The notes under the pieces: generated by a model | What the model saw: only the letters and a program-made list of their open reading frames with translations | Told to the model about the DNA's origin: nothing | Database searches by the model: none | NCBI GenBank assembly: GCA_963728935.1 | Contig: CAVSMC010000001.1 | Coordinates: forward strand, 2,046,001-2,110,000 | DNA: 64,000 bases | Reading direction: 5' to 3' | From: CAVSMC01 sp963728935 | Lineage (GTDB): Bacteria > Pseudomonadota > Gammaproteobacteria > Burkholderiales > Casimicrobiaceae | In this document: positions 63,836 through 64,000 of the stretch, piece after piece | How positions within the stretch are numbered: position 1 is the stretch's first letter | Layout: each line of letters begins with the position of its first letter | Position numbers and translations under genes: made by a program

Positions 63836-64000
63836 ATGATTCGATGGACTGAAGTGCGGATCGCAGCCTTTGTCGCAGGTTGCGCGCTCCTCGCGATGTA
63901 CTCGACGCTTGCTGCGGCCCAGCAGGACAAGCCGCGCAACGTCGTGATTCTCGCCACCGGCGGCACGATCGCCGGCACTGCCGCGGCGGCGACGCAGGTC
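63836..64000 (+). CDS. Exported type II asparaginase, N-terminal part (cut by window end)
   Basis: The first 55 codons of a gene running off the window. AAAGGAGG lies five bases before the ATG. A signal peptide ends TLAAAQQ, and the mature start NVVILATGGTIAGTAA contains the catalytic-threonine block TGGTIAG of L-asparaginases. It is predicted periplasmic, converting asparagine (or glutamine) to the acid and ammonia. Confidence 0.9.
   Translation, partial: MIRWTEVRIAAFVAGCALLAMYSTLAAAQQDKPRNVVILATGGTIAGTAAAATQV

Overview
The window looks like chromosomal DNA of a high-GC betaproteobacterium, most likely of Burkholderiales type. The evidence is the S10/spc/alpha-type ribosomal gene order, the many periplasmic binding proteins including Bug-family ones, a complete system I cytochrome c maturation (ccm) operon, and a two-domain MaeB malic enzyme. 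No rRNA, tRNA, CRISPR array, prophage or insertion-sequence transposase was recognised.

Layout: (1) 1-8.9 kb is the plus-strand run rplX to rplQ with secY, infA, rpmJ and rpoA, closed by a strong intrinsic terminator. Three normally tight junctions (rpmD/rplO, secY/infA, rpoA/rplQ) each hold a different palindromic element. (2) 8.9-15.1 kb holds galE, then a minus-strand operon for an NMT1/SsuA-type ABC importer with an embedded aspartyl protease gene and a terminal NhaD/ArsB-like ion transporter. (3) 15.1-22.7 kb, minus strand, holds an ornithine cyclodeaminase-like protein, a PhnD-like protein without a signal peptide, a Bug protein, and a complete OpuC/Yeh-type quaternary-amine importer. 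That importer is translationally coupled to a histidine-ammonia-lyase homologue that lacks the Ala-Ser-Gly triad needed for the MIO cofactor; I infer an ergothionase-like lyase. (4) 22.7-33.3 kb, plus strand, holds hutD-hutF-hutI-hutG without hutH or hutU, then a class III aminotransferase with a PotABCD-like polyamine importer.

(5) 33.4-36.5 kb holds a ferritin-like protein and a large-subunit catalase (oxidative stress), and 36.8-38.5 kb an unrecognised exported protein with a possible His/Cys clan-CD-like dyad and helical repeats. (6) 38.5-51.6 kb, minus strand, is the ccmABCDEFGHI operon, the nrfHA nitrite reductase, protoporphyrinogen oxidase, a ClpX-like AAA+ protein lacking the zinc domain, and a rare fusion of a formyl-THF hydrolase-like domain with two ACT domains. 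(7) 51.8-64 kb holds maeB, the Anbu proteasome-like peptidase, a lower-GC sugar ABC importer without an ATPase, an N-formylglutamate amidohydrolase-like protein, a transglutaminase-like protein, an exported alpha/beta-hydrolase-like protein whose nucleophile serine is replaced by asparagine, a Bug pseudogene with an internal deletion, a class II aldolase-family protein and the start of an exported asparaginase.

Functional themes are uptake and breakdown of nitrogen-rich small molecules (histidine/ergothioneine-type imidazoles, polyamines, asparagine) and c-type cytochrome assembly feeding nitrite reduction. Very short ATGA/GTGA overlaps suggest translational coupling throughout. Two loci 27 kb apart carry the same four-unit inverted repeat array built on the core GGGTCAGACTCCACTTT.
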